64,000 nt of DNA from [Synechococcus] sp. NIES-970 (lineage in GTDB: Bacteria; Cyanobacteriota; Cyanobacteriia; Cyanobacteriales; MRBY01), in NCBI GenBank assembly GCA_002356215.1, contig AP017959.1:620001-684000 (forward strand). The letters run 5' to 3'. The translations under genes and the position numbers were made by a program. Positions 25,516 to 37,429 of the stretch are shown here, in pieces (position 1 is the stretch's first letter; each line of letters begins with the position of its first letter). The notes under the pieces were generated by a model. It searched no databases and was not told the origin of the DNA. It saw only the letters and a list, made by a program, of their open reading frames with translations.

Positions 25516-28500
25516 ATGGTTGTTGCCCACTACAATATCGCGGTTTTATCGACGGACGCCGGGGTTTCCCCTCGTCTGCAAAGTCTTTTGTCCGAAGCCC
25601 AGTGGGAGGAATGCCGCCTCACTTGGGTCGATTTGCGGGCTGCCCCTGATCTGCAACAACTGGGCGGCTATGATCTTTACATTAGCGACGGGCCTTTACT
25701 GTACCTCGTTGAAAATGTGGATTTTGTGGCGCGATCGCCTTGGCTCTGGCTCACCACCACCGAAGTCCTACGCCAAGAAATTCTTCCTTTGGGGGTTGTG
25801 GATTGCTTACTCTGGTCTGAGCTGACAGCAGGCCTCCTGGGTCATGTTCTCCGCATTGCCCTACGCACGAAACAAAAAGCTTGTCCGAGCCCCCTGGCGA
25901 TCGCCAACTGGAATGACACCCGTGATAATCGCCTTGAAACGTTGATTCGCAACGTTCCGGGGACAGTATATCGCTGCCTGAAAACGCCCCAGTGGCACGG
26001 TACTTATTTTAGTGATGCCATCGAAACCTTGACGGGTTTCCCGGCAGCAAACTTTTTGCCCGGGGGCGATCGCCATTTTGTCAGCCTCATCCACCCCGCA
26101 GACCGGGAGTTTGTCTCCCAGGCCATTGACCACAAGCTCCAAGAAAAAAAGCCCTTTGCACTAGAATATCGCCTCAAACATCGGGATGGCAGCATTAAAT
26201 GGGTTGATGAACGGGGTCAGGGTGTTTTCGACGATCAGGGCAATCTCCTCTGGTTGGATGGAGTCATTGTCGATATTTCTGAAAAAAAGGCGATCGCCCT
26301 TGAGCTCAATCAGCAAACTATTCAATACTATGAAAAAACCCCGGCAATGCTCCATTCCATGGATCCAACGGGGACCATCATTGCCGTTAGTGACCGGTGG
26401 CTAGAAGTTTTGGGCTATGAACGTGAAGTCGTCATTGGTCGTAACTTTTTCGATTTTCTCCCGACCATTTCTCGCCAAGCCGCAACCCAAATTCTCCTGC
26501 CCACTCTGTTGGATCAAGGTTATGTGGAAGGGAGCAGTTATCAGGTCGTTAAACAAGATGGCAGCCTTGTTGATGTGGAGTTATCGGCGACCCGAGAGCG
26601 CACGGATCACCAACAGCGTATTTTGATGGTGTTGACCGATGTCACTGAGCGTAATCAACTGGCTCAGCAGGTGCAACAATACCAAGCTCACCTCGAAGAC
26701 CTCATTGAACAACGTACCCAAGCCCTGGCCGCTAGCGAAGCTCGCCTCGCCAAAGCCCAGGCGATCGCCCACATTGGCGTTTGGGAGTGGGATATCCAAG
26801 CAAACCAAACCTACTGGTCCCCAGAGGCTTTTCGAATCTATGGGTTCGAACCAGGAGAAATTCAGCCCAATGCGGAACACTTTTTCGCCTGTGTCCATCC
26901 CGATGATCGCCATCAAATCCAAGACAAGATCAGTCGCCTCTTGGCGGGCGAGACGATCCCCTATGCCGAGTACCGCATCATTACCCCAGCGGGGGAAATG
27001 CGCTATCTCAAAGACTTTCACGAAGTCAAATATAACGCCCAAGGGGAAGCGATTAGTATTGGCGGAGCCGTCCAGGACATTACCGAAATCAAAACCACCC
27101 TCAATGCCCTAGCTGCCAGCCGCACCCGTTTAGCAAAGGCCCAGGCGATCGCCCATGTGGGGAATTGGGAATGGAATCTCATCGACAATGAACTAATTTG
27201 GTCCGATGAGTTTTATCGCATCTTTGACCTCGAACCCCAGAGCATCACGCCCAATTTTGAGCGCTTCATCGCCATGGTGCACCCCGATGACCATAACCGC
27301 ATCGAAGCAGCCATCCATGAGCTCAAGGCAGGCGATCGCGTGTATGCATTTGAATACCGGATCATCACCGCCCAGGGCCGCGAAAAAATTGTTCTCGAAC
27401 ATGTGGATCCCCTAACCAACAGCGAAGGCATCGTTACCTGTTTTTCCGGTACGCTCCAGGACATCACCACCTTCAAAAAAACCATGAATGCCCTCCAGGA
27501 AAGTGAAACCCGCTTCCGGGAAATGGTCGAGCACATCGACGAAGCATTTTGGGTGAATTCCCCAGACCCAAGGGAAGTGATCTATGTCAGCCCGAACTAC
27601 GCCAAGATTTGGGGGCGCAGTTGCCAGAGTCTCCTCGACGATGGCACATCTTGGCTTGAGGCCCTACACCCCGACCACCATGAACAGATCCAACGGGCGA
27701 TGGTCAAAATGCAGCAACAAGGGGAGGATTTCCACGAAGAGTACCGGGTGATCCGCCCCGACGGTGACACCCGCTGGGTTTATGCGCGATCTTTTCAAAT
27801 CCATGACGAAACCACTGGCCAACTGCTGCGCCATGTGGGAGTGATGACCGATATCACTGAACGCAAAGAAGCAGAGCTCAAACTCCAAGCCCAGGAAGCA
27901 CGCTTGCGGACGATTTTTGATCAAGCGGCCCTGGGGATTATGCAGATTGATCGCACGGAGCACTTCTCTTTGGTCAATCAGGCTTTTTGTCAGATCTGTG
28001 GCTACACCGAAGCGGAGTTGCAGCACCTCACCTGGCGCGAACTCACCCACCCTGAGGATATTTATATCTGTGACGAGGCCCTGGTTAAGCTCAACCGCCG
28101 CGAAGCTGCCAGTGTCATTTTAGAAAAACGCTACCGCCACCGCCAGGGCCATGATATTTGGGCCAAAGTGATCTGTTCTTATATCTATGATGACCAGGGG
28201 CAAGCAGAATATCTATTGACCATCGTTGAAGATATTTCGGAATACAAACAGGCGGCGATCGCCTTGGCTGAAAGCCAAACCCGCTACCAAGAAATGGTAG
28301 AAGGAATTCCGGCGATTATTTACCAATATTCTCTCCAGCAGGGGGGCATTTTTTACTCTTCCCAGCTGGAAAATATCCTGGGCTATGACGTAGATTTTCT
28401 GAAGGCCCACCCATCTCTCTGGAACCAGTCGATCCACCCAGAAGACCAAGAAAAAGTAAATGAGGTCTTCCGCCACCTCTGTCCCGGAAAAAACTTCAGC

Positions 28501-30192
28501 CTCGAATATCGAATCCTAGATGCCAAGGGAGACTGGCGTTGGCTCTATGATTGTTCTTTTAGTATTCGACAAATTGATAGCGATTGGCTTATTGACGGCT
28601 TTGTCCTCGATATTACAGAGCGCAAGCACTTCGATGAAACCCTCCGCCACCGTCTCAAACTAGAAACCCTGTTGGCAGATATTTCTCACTTGATGGTGGT
28701 AGAAGACAATTTAGATTTTGAGGCGGTATTGACCCTATTGGGAGATACCTTAGCGGCCGATCGCATGTCGGTGATGCTCAGTCAACCAAACACCCATACA
28801 GTTAAGCGCTTGGTTGCCTGGACTGCGGACCCCAGTTTACGTTTAGATGACAGCTTTACAACCATTGATTTGGATCCCTATCCTTGGTGGTTAGACCATT
28901 GGCAACACCAAAGAATTATTTTACTCAACCGAGAAATTCCCCTACCAGAGGCGGCGAGCCTGGAGCAACAATTTTTAGATGCCCTCGGGGTGAAGGCGGT
29001 ACTGTGGGTCCCGATCCAAGACCAGGCGGGTAAGCCTTGGGGCTATATTGAATGTTCTTCAACGGCTTTGGATCATCGGCTCTGGTCGAAGGAAGATGCA
29101 GATATTTTGGCGATCGCCGGCAATTTGATCTATAACTATCACCACCGACAACAGGCTAACCAACAATTAGAAATCGCCAAAGAACTAGCCGAGGCCGCCA
29201 ACCACGCTAAAAATCAGTTCCTCACGAGCATGAGCCACGAATTGAGAACGCCCCTCAACGCGGTGTTAGGCTTTACCCAAATCATGGAGCGATCGCCTAA
29301 TTTACGCCCAGAACACCGGGAATATCTCGGCATCATTCACCGTTCCGGGAAACACCTGCTCGCCCTCCTCAACGACATCCTCAACCTGGCCAAGTTTGAA
29401 AAAGGCACGCTTCAACTCAACAAAAACCTATTCAACCTCCATGACCTCCTCGATGATTTGGCCCAGATGCACGCCCTAGAAGTGCAGCATAAGAGTATCC
29501 ATATCGATGTCAGTTGGGATGAGCAAGTACCCCGCTACATCAACGCTGACCAGCCCAAGCTCCACTCGGTACTGCTCCATCTGTTTAATAATGCGCTGAA
29601 ATTTACTGATACGGGTTGGGTGCGTCTCGTGGTACAAACCGTCAGTCAAATGCCACTGCGATTACGGTTTAGTGTGACAGATACAGGCATCGGCATTGCC
29701 GAGGCAGACTTCACGAAGCTTTTTGATAATTTTGTGAAACTAGAGGCTGGCGATCGCCTCGGGCAGGGCAGCGGCTTGGGGTTAGCCCTGAGTCAAAAGT
29801 TTGTCAATTTGATGGGGAGTGAAATCGTTGTCAGTAGTCAGCCAGGCATCGGGTCTTGTTTTTCTTTTGAGCTGACCTGTGATACCCCGACCAACCTACG
29901 GCAGTTTACCCTCTACCCGCCCCAGGCAGCCGATGAACCGACGATCAACCTCACCCCAGATGTCTTTAAAAATTTTTCGGCTGAGTGGTTAGCTGCGTTT
30001 CACCAGGCAGCGCTTGCGGCCCGGGCCCAACAGCTTAAAACGCTCATTGCCCAACTGCCCCCCGAAGCGGCGGCGATCGCCAAAGCCCTTACCGCCCTCG
30101 TCCAAAAATTTGCCTTCGATACCCTGGCGACCCTCAGCCAAGAAAGAACCCCCAGCGACCGATTGCAGCCGAAGGGGGATCTCAACAATTAG
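25516..30192 (+). CDS. Multi-PAS/GAF sensor histidine kinase
   Basis: A 1558-residue soluble kinase with no membrane segment. In order: a degenerate receiver-like N terminus (about 1-120, no clear phospho-Asp), seven PAS domains (about 143-258, 274-380, 415-527, 543-655, 665-787, 795-913, 923-1041), a GAF domain (about 1048-1212), the HisKA helix with phospho-His1241 in FLTSMSHELRTPLN, and the HATPase with N box LFNNALKF near 1356, DTGIGIAEAD and GQGSGLGLAL. The C-terminal tail WLAAFHQAALAARAQQLKTL resembles the tail usually found after a receiver, but no receiver is present. PAS3 and PAS4 share the AIAHxGxWEW start and look like a recent duplication. No Cys typical of bilin attachment is evident. 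The start was taken at ATG 25516; a TTG at 25483 is the alternative. No cognate regulator is adjacent. Confidence 0.88.
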   Translation: MVVAHYNIAVLSTDAGVSPRLQSLLSEAQWEECRLTWVDLRAAPDLQQLGGYDLYISDGPLLYLVENVDFVARSPWLWLTTTEVLRQEILPLGVVDCLLWSELTAGLLGHVLRIALRTKQKACPSPLAIANWNDTRDNRLETLIRNVPGTVYRCLKTPQWHGTYFSDAIETLTGFPAANFLPGGDRHFVSLIHPADREFVSQAIDHKLQEKKPFALEYRLKHRDGSIKWVDERGQGVFDDQGNLLWLDGVIVDISEKKAIALELNQQTIQYYEKTPAMLHSMDPTGTIIAVSDRWLEVLGYEREVVIGRNFFDFLPTISRQAATQILLPTLLDQGYVEGSSYQVVKQDGSLVDVELSATRERTDHQQRILMVLTDVTERNQLAQQVQQYQAHLEDLIEQRTQALAASEARLAKAQAIAHIGVWEWDIQANQTYWSPEAFRIYGFEPGEIQPNAEHFFACVHPDDRHQIQDKISRLLAGETIPYAEYRIITPAGEMRYLKDFHEVKYNAQGEAISIGGAVQDITEIKTTLNALAASRTRLAKAQAIAHVGNWEWNLIDNELIWSDEFYRIFDLEPQSITPNFERFIAMVHPDDHNRIEAAIHELKAGDRVYAFEYRIITAQGREKIVLEHVDPLTNSEGIVTCFSGTLQDITTFKKTMNALQESETRFREMVEHIDEAFWVNSPDPREVIYVSPNYAKIWGRSCQSLLDDGTSWLEALHPDHHEQIQRAMVKMQQQGEDFHEEYRVIRPDGDTRWVYARSFQIHDETTGQLLRHVGVMTDITERKEAELKLQAQEARLRTIFDQAALGIMQIDRTEHFSLVNQAFCQICGYTEAELQHLTWRELTHPEDIYICDEALVKLNRREAASVILEKRYRHRQGHDIWAKVICSYIYDDQGQAEYLLTIVEDISEYKQAAIALAESQTRYQEMVEGIPAIIYQYSLQQGGIFYSSQLENILGYDVDFLKAHPSLWNQSIHPEDQEKVNEVFRHLCPGKNFSLEYRILDAKGDWRWLYDCSFSIRQIDSDWLIDGFVLDITERKHFDETLRHRLKLETLLADISHLMVVEDNLDFEAVLTLLGDTLAADRMSVMLSQPNTHTVKRLVAWTADPSLRLDDSFTTIDLDPYPWWLDHWQHQRIILLNREIPLPEAASLEQQFLDALGVKAVLWVPIQDQAGKPWGYIECSSTALDHRLWSKEDADILAIAGNLIYNYHHRQQANQQLEIAKELAEAANHAKNQFLTSMSHELRTPLNAVLGFTQIMERSPNLRPEHREYLGIIHRSGKHLLALLNDILNLAKFEKGTLQLNKNLFNLHDLLDDLAQMHALEVQHKSIHIDVSWDEQVPRYINADQPKLHSVLLHLFNNALKFTDTGWVRLVVQTVSQMPLRLRFSVTDTGIGIAEADFTKLFDNFVKLEAGDRLGQGSGLGLALSQKFVNLMGSEIVVSSQPGIGSCFSFELTCDTPTNLRQFTLYPPQAADEPTINLTPDVFKNFSAEWLAAFHQAALAARAQQLKTLIAQLPPEAAAIAKALTALVQKFAFDTLATLSQERTPSDRLQPKGDLNN

Positions 30193-30209
30193 CTTTGGAT
30201 TAGGGTGAT

Positions 30210-31028
30210 CTAGCCTTCACCGTCCTTAGGTTTTGGCCTTGGTACTGGTTTAGCCCGGGCGGTGGCGTCATGGCTGCCACTGGGACTGGGGCGATCGCCA
30301 CCAGGTCTGGTCGGTTTACCCTTGTCACGGTCAAAGGGTTTTTGGCCAGGCTTACCCCCCTTACGGCGGCTGCCGACATAGCCGATGTCTTCGCAGGTTT
30401 GGATCATCAATACATTGTCCAGGAGCTTGGCCCGCAGGTCATAGAAATGATTGACGGGGCGTTCTGGCAATGCCCCAATTAGTTGAATTTTGAAAAACTT
30501 AGGTTTTTCGCCTTCCTTTTTCGGCGATTGGCGAATTTTGACCACTACTTTCTTCGATTCGGCCTCATAGAAAACCACCTGGCCCCGGATGGAAAAATAA
30601 CCGTCTTCTACCTGTTCGCTGGTGGGAATTTCCTCCGTCAGCACCTCTGGATCATCAAGGGTCTCCGGTTCCCAAATCCCCAAGATCTGTAAATGGAGAT
30701 GGTTGTCATCCTGTCGGGTACGAGGATAAACCACCCACACATGTTCCTGGTCCAGATCGATATGATTTTTGATCAGGCTAATGACCCGGCCCAACAGGAC
30801 TGCTTCAATGTCACCATCCGCTGTGGCGATCGCCCCTTTGCTAATTTGTTCCGGGTCTTCGGGGGTATATTTGCCACGCACAATGCCGATAGCCCGATAC
30901 TGTCGGGGGTGACTAGCCGGGGGAATCGGGTGCTGCCGCAATTTTTGGGAGATCCTTTGCTCTTCTTTGGGATCTTCTTCTGGCGGGGATGGTAGATGAT
31001 GGGTAGATTCAGACACGGGCTTATCCAA
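30210..31028 (-). CDS. Cyanobacterial conserved hypothetical protein with basic Gly/Pro-rich tail
   Basis: A 272-residue soluble protein. The N-terminal 40 residues are charged and Pro-rich. The centre (about 45-205) looks like a folded beta-rich domain, with RAIGIVRGKYTPEDPEQISKG, VLLGRVISLIKNHIDLDQEHVW and YFSIRGQVVFYEAESKKVVVKI, possibly an OB-like fold. The last 60 residues are Arg/Lys/Gly/Pro-rich (PGQKPFDRDKGKPTRPGGDR) and would suit RNA or ribosome binding. I do not recognise a named family and do not assign a function. It converges with the kinase gene, with 17 bases between the stops. Confidence 0.7.
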   Translation of the reverse strand: MDKPVSESTHHLPSPPEEDPKEEQRISQKLRQHPIPPASHPRQYRAIGIVRGKYTPEDPEQISKGAIATADGDIEAVLLGRVISLIKNHIDLDQEHVWVVYPRTRQDDNHLHLQILGIWEPETLDDPEVLTEEIPTSEQVEDGYFSIRGQVVFYEAESKKVVVKIRQSPKKEGEKPKFFKIQLIGALPERPVNHFYDLRAKLLDNVLMIQTCEDIGYVGSRRKGGKPGQKPFDRDKGKPTRPGGDRPSPSGSHDATARAKPVPRPKPKDGEG

Positions 31029-31302
31029 TGCTTTCTAGGTGGGCTAAAAAAAGAGATACTTTTGCGATACCAGATAGTCTACTATCAGACGCTAAGATCA
31101 TCGCGATTGCGATCGCCACCGCGATAAAAAGCGTTACACCGCCAATCATCAAGATGAAAGACGTTTAGCGCCTGCCCATTGTACTCAATGGCTGTCCCAG
31201 AGGTGATAAACCGTTGAAATTTAGCTAAAATTTTGCCAACCCCTGGCCCCAGTAGCCGCCCACCTTATTTTTTCCTGTTCACCTTCTCCCCCAATCTTAG
31301 CC

Positions 31303-32208
31303 ATGGCGAGCAACATCACCGAAAAGTATTACCGACCCCGCCTTTGGATTTACGGCCTTTCGGGGCTGCTGTTTATCTTGGCAGGGGGATTATTGCTCAT
31401 GCCCCGCTTTGACCGCTGGCTTGTGGCGCGGCAAACAGCGGCGGCAGCCCAGACCCAAGCCCAAGAAACCGTTGATCCGACGATCGCCCTATTGGAAAAA
31501 GACCAGCAGAGCTATGAAATTTGGCTAGAAAAAGAACCGACCAACGAGCGAGCGTTGAGAGGGCTACTGGACACGAGTCTCAAGTTAGATGATCTCACCG
31601 CAGCGGCAACGGCCCTTGAGGGATTGGCCCAAGTACATAGCGAAAACGCTGACTATCTGGTGCTACTGGGTCAAGTGAAACAGGAAGCAAAAGATTATGA
31701 AGGGGCAGCGGCCACCTACAGAAAAATTCTCCTCACAGATCCGACTCATATCAATGCGCTCCAGGGCATGGTGGATCTACTGCTGGTACAAAATCGTCCA
31801 GAGGGAGCAATTGAGTTGCTGCAAACCACCCTCCGGGAGATGGGCCAACTGACCGAGGAAGAAACCATTGAAATTGATCCCCAAAAGGTGACTTCGATTC
31901 AACTGATGCTTGGCCAGATCTATGCTGCCCAAAAACGCTTCGGGGAGGCGATCGCCATCTATGACCAGGCGGCCTCGGTGAACAAAACAGACTTTCGGCC
32001 TATTTTGGCCAAGGCAATTGTCCTAAAAAATCAGGGTAACGAAGCGGCGGCCAAGCCGTTTTTTCTCAATGCGATCGCCTTAGCTCCCGCCACTTATAAA
32101 GATCAAATCAAAGATATGGCTGTTCTGAGTGAAGCAGATCTTAAAACCCTAGAAACATTGTCCCCCGTGGAAACGGAAGCGACTCCCGAAACAGCACCTC
32201 CAGAATAA
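31303..32208 (+). CDS. Membrane-anchored TPR protein
   Basis: A 301-residue protein with an N-terminal membrane helix (WIYGLSGLLFILAGGLLLMP, about residues 14-33) and a long TPR domain after it. TPR-like units are visible as ADYLVLLGQVKQEAKDYEGA, IQLMLGQIYAAQKRFGEAIA and ILAKAIVLKNQGNEAAAKPF. The C terminus is acidic and Thr/Pro-rich. Such proteins usually act as assembly scaffolds at a membrane. The ligA gene follows 61 bases downstream in the same direction, so the two may be co-transcribed, though no functional link is evident. Confidence 0.82.
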   Translation: MASNITEKYYRPRLWIYGLSGLLFILAGGLLLMPRFDRWLVARQTAAAAQTQAQETVDPTIALLEKDQQSYEIWLEKEPTNERALRGLLDTSLKLDDLTAAATALEGLAQVHSENADYLVLLGQVKQEAKDYEGAAATYRKILLTDPTHINALQGMVDLLLVQNRPEGAIELLQTTLREMGQLTEEETIEIDPQKVTSIQLMLGQIYAAQKRFGEAIAIYDQAASVNKTDFRPILAKAIVLKNQGNEAAAKPFFLNAIALAPATYKDQIKDMAVLSEADLKTLETLSPVETEATPETAPPE

Positions 32209-32251
32209 CAACCAAATTTCCCGAGGGCGATCGCCTATAATTTCGATCTGA

Positions 32252-34291
<2,040 letters not shown>

Positions 34292-34318
34292 CCATCTCTA
34301 GGGCTGCTTTCTCAGCAC

Positions 34319-34342
34319 AAAAAAGGCCGCTCAATCGCGGCC
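34319..34342 (-). terminator. Minus-strand terminator of msrA
   Basis: GGCCGC at 34325-34330 pairs with GCGGCC at 34337-34342 across a 6-base loop. Read on the minus strand it ends in six T (A-run 34319-34324), placed 30 bases after the msrA stop. Confidence 0.78.
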
Positions 34343-34372
34343 CATGGAAATCGTTTGAAGTCTCAGAAGAAT

Positions 34373-35041
34373 TTAGAGGCTGGCCCCCAGACCCACTGGA
34401 CAGCTCACCCCTGTACCACCAAGACCGCAGTAGCCGCCTGGGTTTTTCGCAAGGTATTGCTGATGGTATTCTTCGGCGTAATAAAATTCCGGTGCTGTCA
34501 AGATTTCTGTCGTAATCTCTCCGTGGCCTTGGGCTTTGAGAGCAGTTTGGTACGCTTGACGTGAGTTTTCGGCTAGCTGTTTTTGAGCGTCAGAATAAGT
34601 GTAAATTCCAGAACGATACTGCGTTCCCACATCGTTCCCCTGGCGCATCCCTTGGGTGGGATTATGGCTTTCCCAGAAGACTTTTAGCAGTGTTTCGTAG
34701 GACACTTGGCTCGGATCGTAGGCGACTAAAACCACTTCATTGTGCCCTGTCATCCCCGAACAGACTTCTTGGTAGGTGGGATTCGGCGTGTGGCCAGCAG
34801 CATAGCCCACTGCGGTGCTGTAAACCCCGGGTGTTTGCCAAAATTTGCGCTCTGCCCCCCAAAAACAACCTAAACCAAACATTGCTAACTCGATACCTGC
34901 GGGAAAGGGAGCCGCGATGGGATTACCGTTCACAAAGTGTTGGCTAGGGATCGGCATTTTCTGGGTGCGGCCAGGCAGTGCCTCTTGGGGGGTAGGTATT
35001 TGAGTCTTTTTACCGAGCAAACCAAAAAACATAAAATTCAA
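34373..35041 (-). CDS. msrA: Peptide-methionine (S)-S-oxide reductase
   Basis: A 222-residue MsrA that reduces the S epimer of methionine sulfoxide in proteins. The active-site motif [10 protein letters not shown] is at about residues 57-66, followed by [19 protein letters not shown] and [12 protein letters not shown]. Resolving Cys residues are available in [15 protein letters not shown] near the C terminus. The first 45 residues form a less conserved extension, without a clear signal peptide. The gene is convergent with ligA and separated from it by its own terminator. Confidence 0.95.
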   Translation of the reverse strand: MNFMFFGLLGKKTQIPTPQEALPGRTQKMPIPSQHFVNGNPIAAPFPAGIELAMFGLGCFWGAERKFWQTPGVYSTAVGYAAGHTPNPTYQEVCSGMTGHNEVVLVAYDPSQVSYETLLKVFWESHNPTQGMRQGNDVGTQYRSGIYTYSDAQKQLAENSRQAYQTALKAQGHGEITTEILTAPEFYYAEEYHQQYLAKNPGGYCGLGGTGVSCPVGLGASL

Positions 35042-35187
35042 CTTCTCAGGGTAGTGACTGCCTTGATTGTAGACAAAAAAGCCAGAGGACAGGGTGATCG
35101 CATTTTTGGGGAAGCACCGGAGGGGGCGATCGCTTTCTGATAAAATTCTATAGAATCTTAAAAAAACGTTACTTAACCGGAATTTAA

Positions 35188-36177
35188 ATGAATTTACTGG
35201 TGGTCGGTGCTACTGGCACATTAGGCAGGCAAGTCGCGCGACGGGCATTGGATGAAGGGCATCAGGTACGCTGTCTGGTTCGAAATCCCCGTAAAGCTTC
35301 TTTTCTTAAAGAGTGGGGCGCAGAACTCATCGGCGGAAATTTATGCCAGCCCGAATCTTTAGTCCCCGCCCTCGAAGGCATTGACGCAATTATCGATGCG
35401 GCCACCGCCCGGCCAACGGATTCCATCGGTGTTAAGGAAGTCGACTGGGAAGGTCAGGTCAACTTGATCAAAGCTGCCAAGGAAGCCGGGGTTGATCGTT
35501 TTATTTTCTTTTCGATCATTAACGCTGAGCAGCACCGTGAAGTGCCCTTGATGGATGCAAAATATTGCGTCGAAGAGTACCTCAAGGAAGTGGGATTGAA
35601 CTACACTATTCTGCGCTTAAGTGGCTTCATGCAAGGATTGATCGCTCAATATGCAATCCCTATTCTCGAAAATCAAGCGGTCTGGATCACGGGAGAAAGT
35701 TCGCCGATCGCCTATATGAATACCCAAGATATTGCGAAGTTTGCGGTACAGGCCCTAAAGGTACCAGCCGCAGAAAAACAAACCTTCCCTGTGGTCGGAA
35801 CCCGTGCCTGGAAAGGAGAAGAAGTGATCGCCATCTGTGAGCGTTATTCTGGGCAAACCGCCAGCATCGCTCGACTGTCTCTGGGTTTTTTGCGCTTGAT
35901 GCGTCGGGTGACTCGTTTCTTCCAGTGGGGGCAAAATGCCTCAGATCGTTTGGCCTTCGCTGAAGTGATGGCTACCGGAAAACCTTTGGACGCTCCCATG
36001 GAAGAAGTCTACAAAGCCCTTGAGCTCGACCCGGCTGAAACCACGACCCTAGAGAGCTATTTGCAGGAATATTTCAGTCGCATTATGCAAAAACTCAAGG
36101 AAATCGACTATGAGAAGAACAAAAATAAGAAGAAAAAAGGGGGCAAGAAAAAACCCAATATCCGGACGCCTTTTTAA
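35188..36177 (+). CDS. ycf39: Ycf39-type photosystem II assembly factor (atypical SDR)
   Basis: A 329-residue NAD(P)-binding protein of the atypical short-chain dehydrogenase/NmrA group. The Rossmann motif is [20 protein letters not shown], followed by [38 protein letters not shown] and [20 protein letters not shown] are typical of Ycf39/HCF244. In Synechocystis Ycf39 works with the Hlip proteins during D1 synthesis and PSII reaction-centre assembly. The C terminus here ends in a basic stretch with many Lys (after [14 protein letters not shown]). It is not linked to the other PSII assembly genes at 47 kb. Confidence 0.9.
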   Translation: MNLLVVGATGTLGRQVARRALDEGHQVRCLVRNPRKASFLKEWGAELIGGNLCQPESLVPALEGIDAIIDAATARPTDSIGVKEVDWEGQVNLIKAAKEAGVDRFIFFSIINAEQHREVPLMDAKYCVEEYLKEVGLNYTILRLSGFMQGLIAQYAIPILENQAVWITGESSPIAYMNTQDIAKFAVQALKVPAAEKQTFPVVGTRAWKGEEVIAICERYSGQTASIARLSLGFLRLMRRVTRFFQWGQNASDRLAFAEVMATGKPLDAPMEEVYKALELDPAETTTLESYLQEYFSRIMQKLKEIDYEKNKNKKKKGGKKKPNIRTPF

Positions 36178-36346
36178 TTGAAGCCTGTTCTGCGGTATTC
36201 TCCCGATAGTTTGCGGGGCAGTATCGCAGGGCTTGATCCCACCAAACCCATTCATCAGGGCGATCGCCTGCCGTAGTTATTTCAGAAAACGGTTTGAGTG
36301 ATACCCTATTGTTTAATATCCTTAAGTTTTCAGGACAATTCTGCTT

Positions 36347-37288
36347 GTGCCCAAAGCTGGCATTATCTACAACGACATCAAGCCCATTGCCTGCCAAGTC
36401 GCCCAGGAACTCACCAAAACCTTGAGGAATAATGGGTGGGATGTATTTACGGCCACTGGGTTTGGGGGACTATTAGGTTATGCAGAATGTCCTCCCCCCT
36501 GCGAAACAGGCCACCAGCGGCCGGTTTGTCATACCAAAATTGAACAATTAGTGCCCCCCAATTTCGACGAAAATATGATGTTCGCCGTCGTTCTGGGTGG
36601 TGATGGCACCGTATTATCAGCGGCGCGCCAGGTGGCCCCAAAGGGCATCCCTCTGCTCACTGTGAATACGGGCCATTTGGGGTTTTTGACAGAAATGTAT
36701 CTCCAGCATCTCGATGAGGCGATCGCCCAACTCCTGGCCGGGGAATACGAAATTGAAGACCGTTCGATGATCACCGTGCAACTGTTCCGGGACGAAGAAC
36801 TCCTGTGGGAAGCCCTCAGCCTCAATGAAATGGTTCTCCATCGGGAACCTTTAGCCGGGATGTGTCATTTTGAAATCCAAATTGGTCGCCATGTCCCTGT
36901 TGATATTGCCGCTGATGGAATCATCATCTCCACCCCCACAGGCTCCACAGCCTATTCCCTTAGTGCGGGCGGCCCCGTGGTGACCCCCGATGTACCCGTA
37001 TTTCAATTGGCGCCCATTTGCCCCCATTCCCTCGCTTCCCGGGCCTTAGTTTTTTCAGACCGAGAACCCGTAAATATTTTTCCTGCCACTTCCCACCGTT
37101 TGGTACTCGTCGTGGATGGCAACGGCGGTGCCTATGTTCTGCCAGAAGACCGGGTTCACCTGGAGCGATCGCCTTATAATGCTCGCTTTGTCCGCCTCCA
37201 ACGGCCCGAATTTTTCCGCATTCTACGCGAAAAACTCGGTTGGGGACTGCCCCATGTGGCCAAGCCTACCTCCCGCAAGCTCCCCTGA
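36347..37288 (+). CDS. nadK: NAD(+) kinase
   Basis: A 313-residue NAD kinase (PpnK) that makes NADP+. The GGDGT motif is in [16 protein letters not shown] and the second conserved block in [37 protein letters not shown] and [16 protein letters not shown] complete the fold. The start is GTG at 36347, the only sensible one before [10 protein letters not shown]-like conserved text. Two NAD kinases are common in cyanobacteria; this one has the inserted segment [19 protein letters not shown] near residues 45-65. Confidence 0.94.
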   Translation: MPKAGIIYNDIKPIACQVAQELTKTLRNNGWDVFTATGFGGLLGYAECPPPCETGHQRPVCHTKIEQLVPPNFDENMMFAVVLGGDGTVLSAARQVAPKGIPLLTVNTGHLGFLTEMYLQHLDEAIAQLLAGEYEIEDRSMITVQLFRDEELLWEALSLNEMVLHREPLAGMCHFEIQIGRHVPVDIAADGIIISTPTGSTAYSLSAGGPVVTPDVPVFQLAPICPHSLASRALVFSDREPVNIFPATSHRLVLVVDGNGGAYVLPEDRVHLERSPYNARFVRLQRPEFFRILREKLGWGLPHVAKPTSRKLP

Positions 37289-37350
37289 GACTAGGGACCT
37301 AGAAGCAAAGATTCATGAAAAAATTTTCTCCCCCCAAAGGAGTCTCCCTA

Positions 37351-37383
37351 AAATCAAGAGGGCTCACTCCCCCATCTTGATTT
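37351..37383 (+). terminator. Weak hairpin after nadK
   Basis: AAATCAAGA (37351-37359) and TCTTGATTT (37375-37383) give a 9-bp stem with a C-rich loop, but no full T-run follows. It lies between nadK and the response-regulator gene and may be a weak terminator or attenuator. Confidence 0.4.
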
Positions 37384-37429
37384 CTCCTTTATTCCGATTA
37401 TTTTGTTCAGACGATTTCGATAGCGTGAT

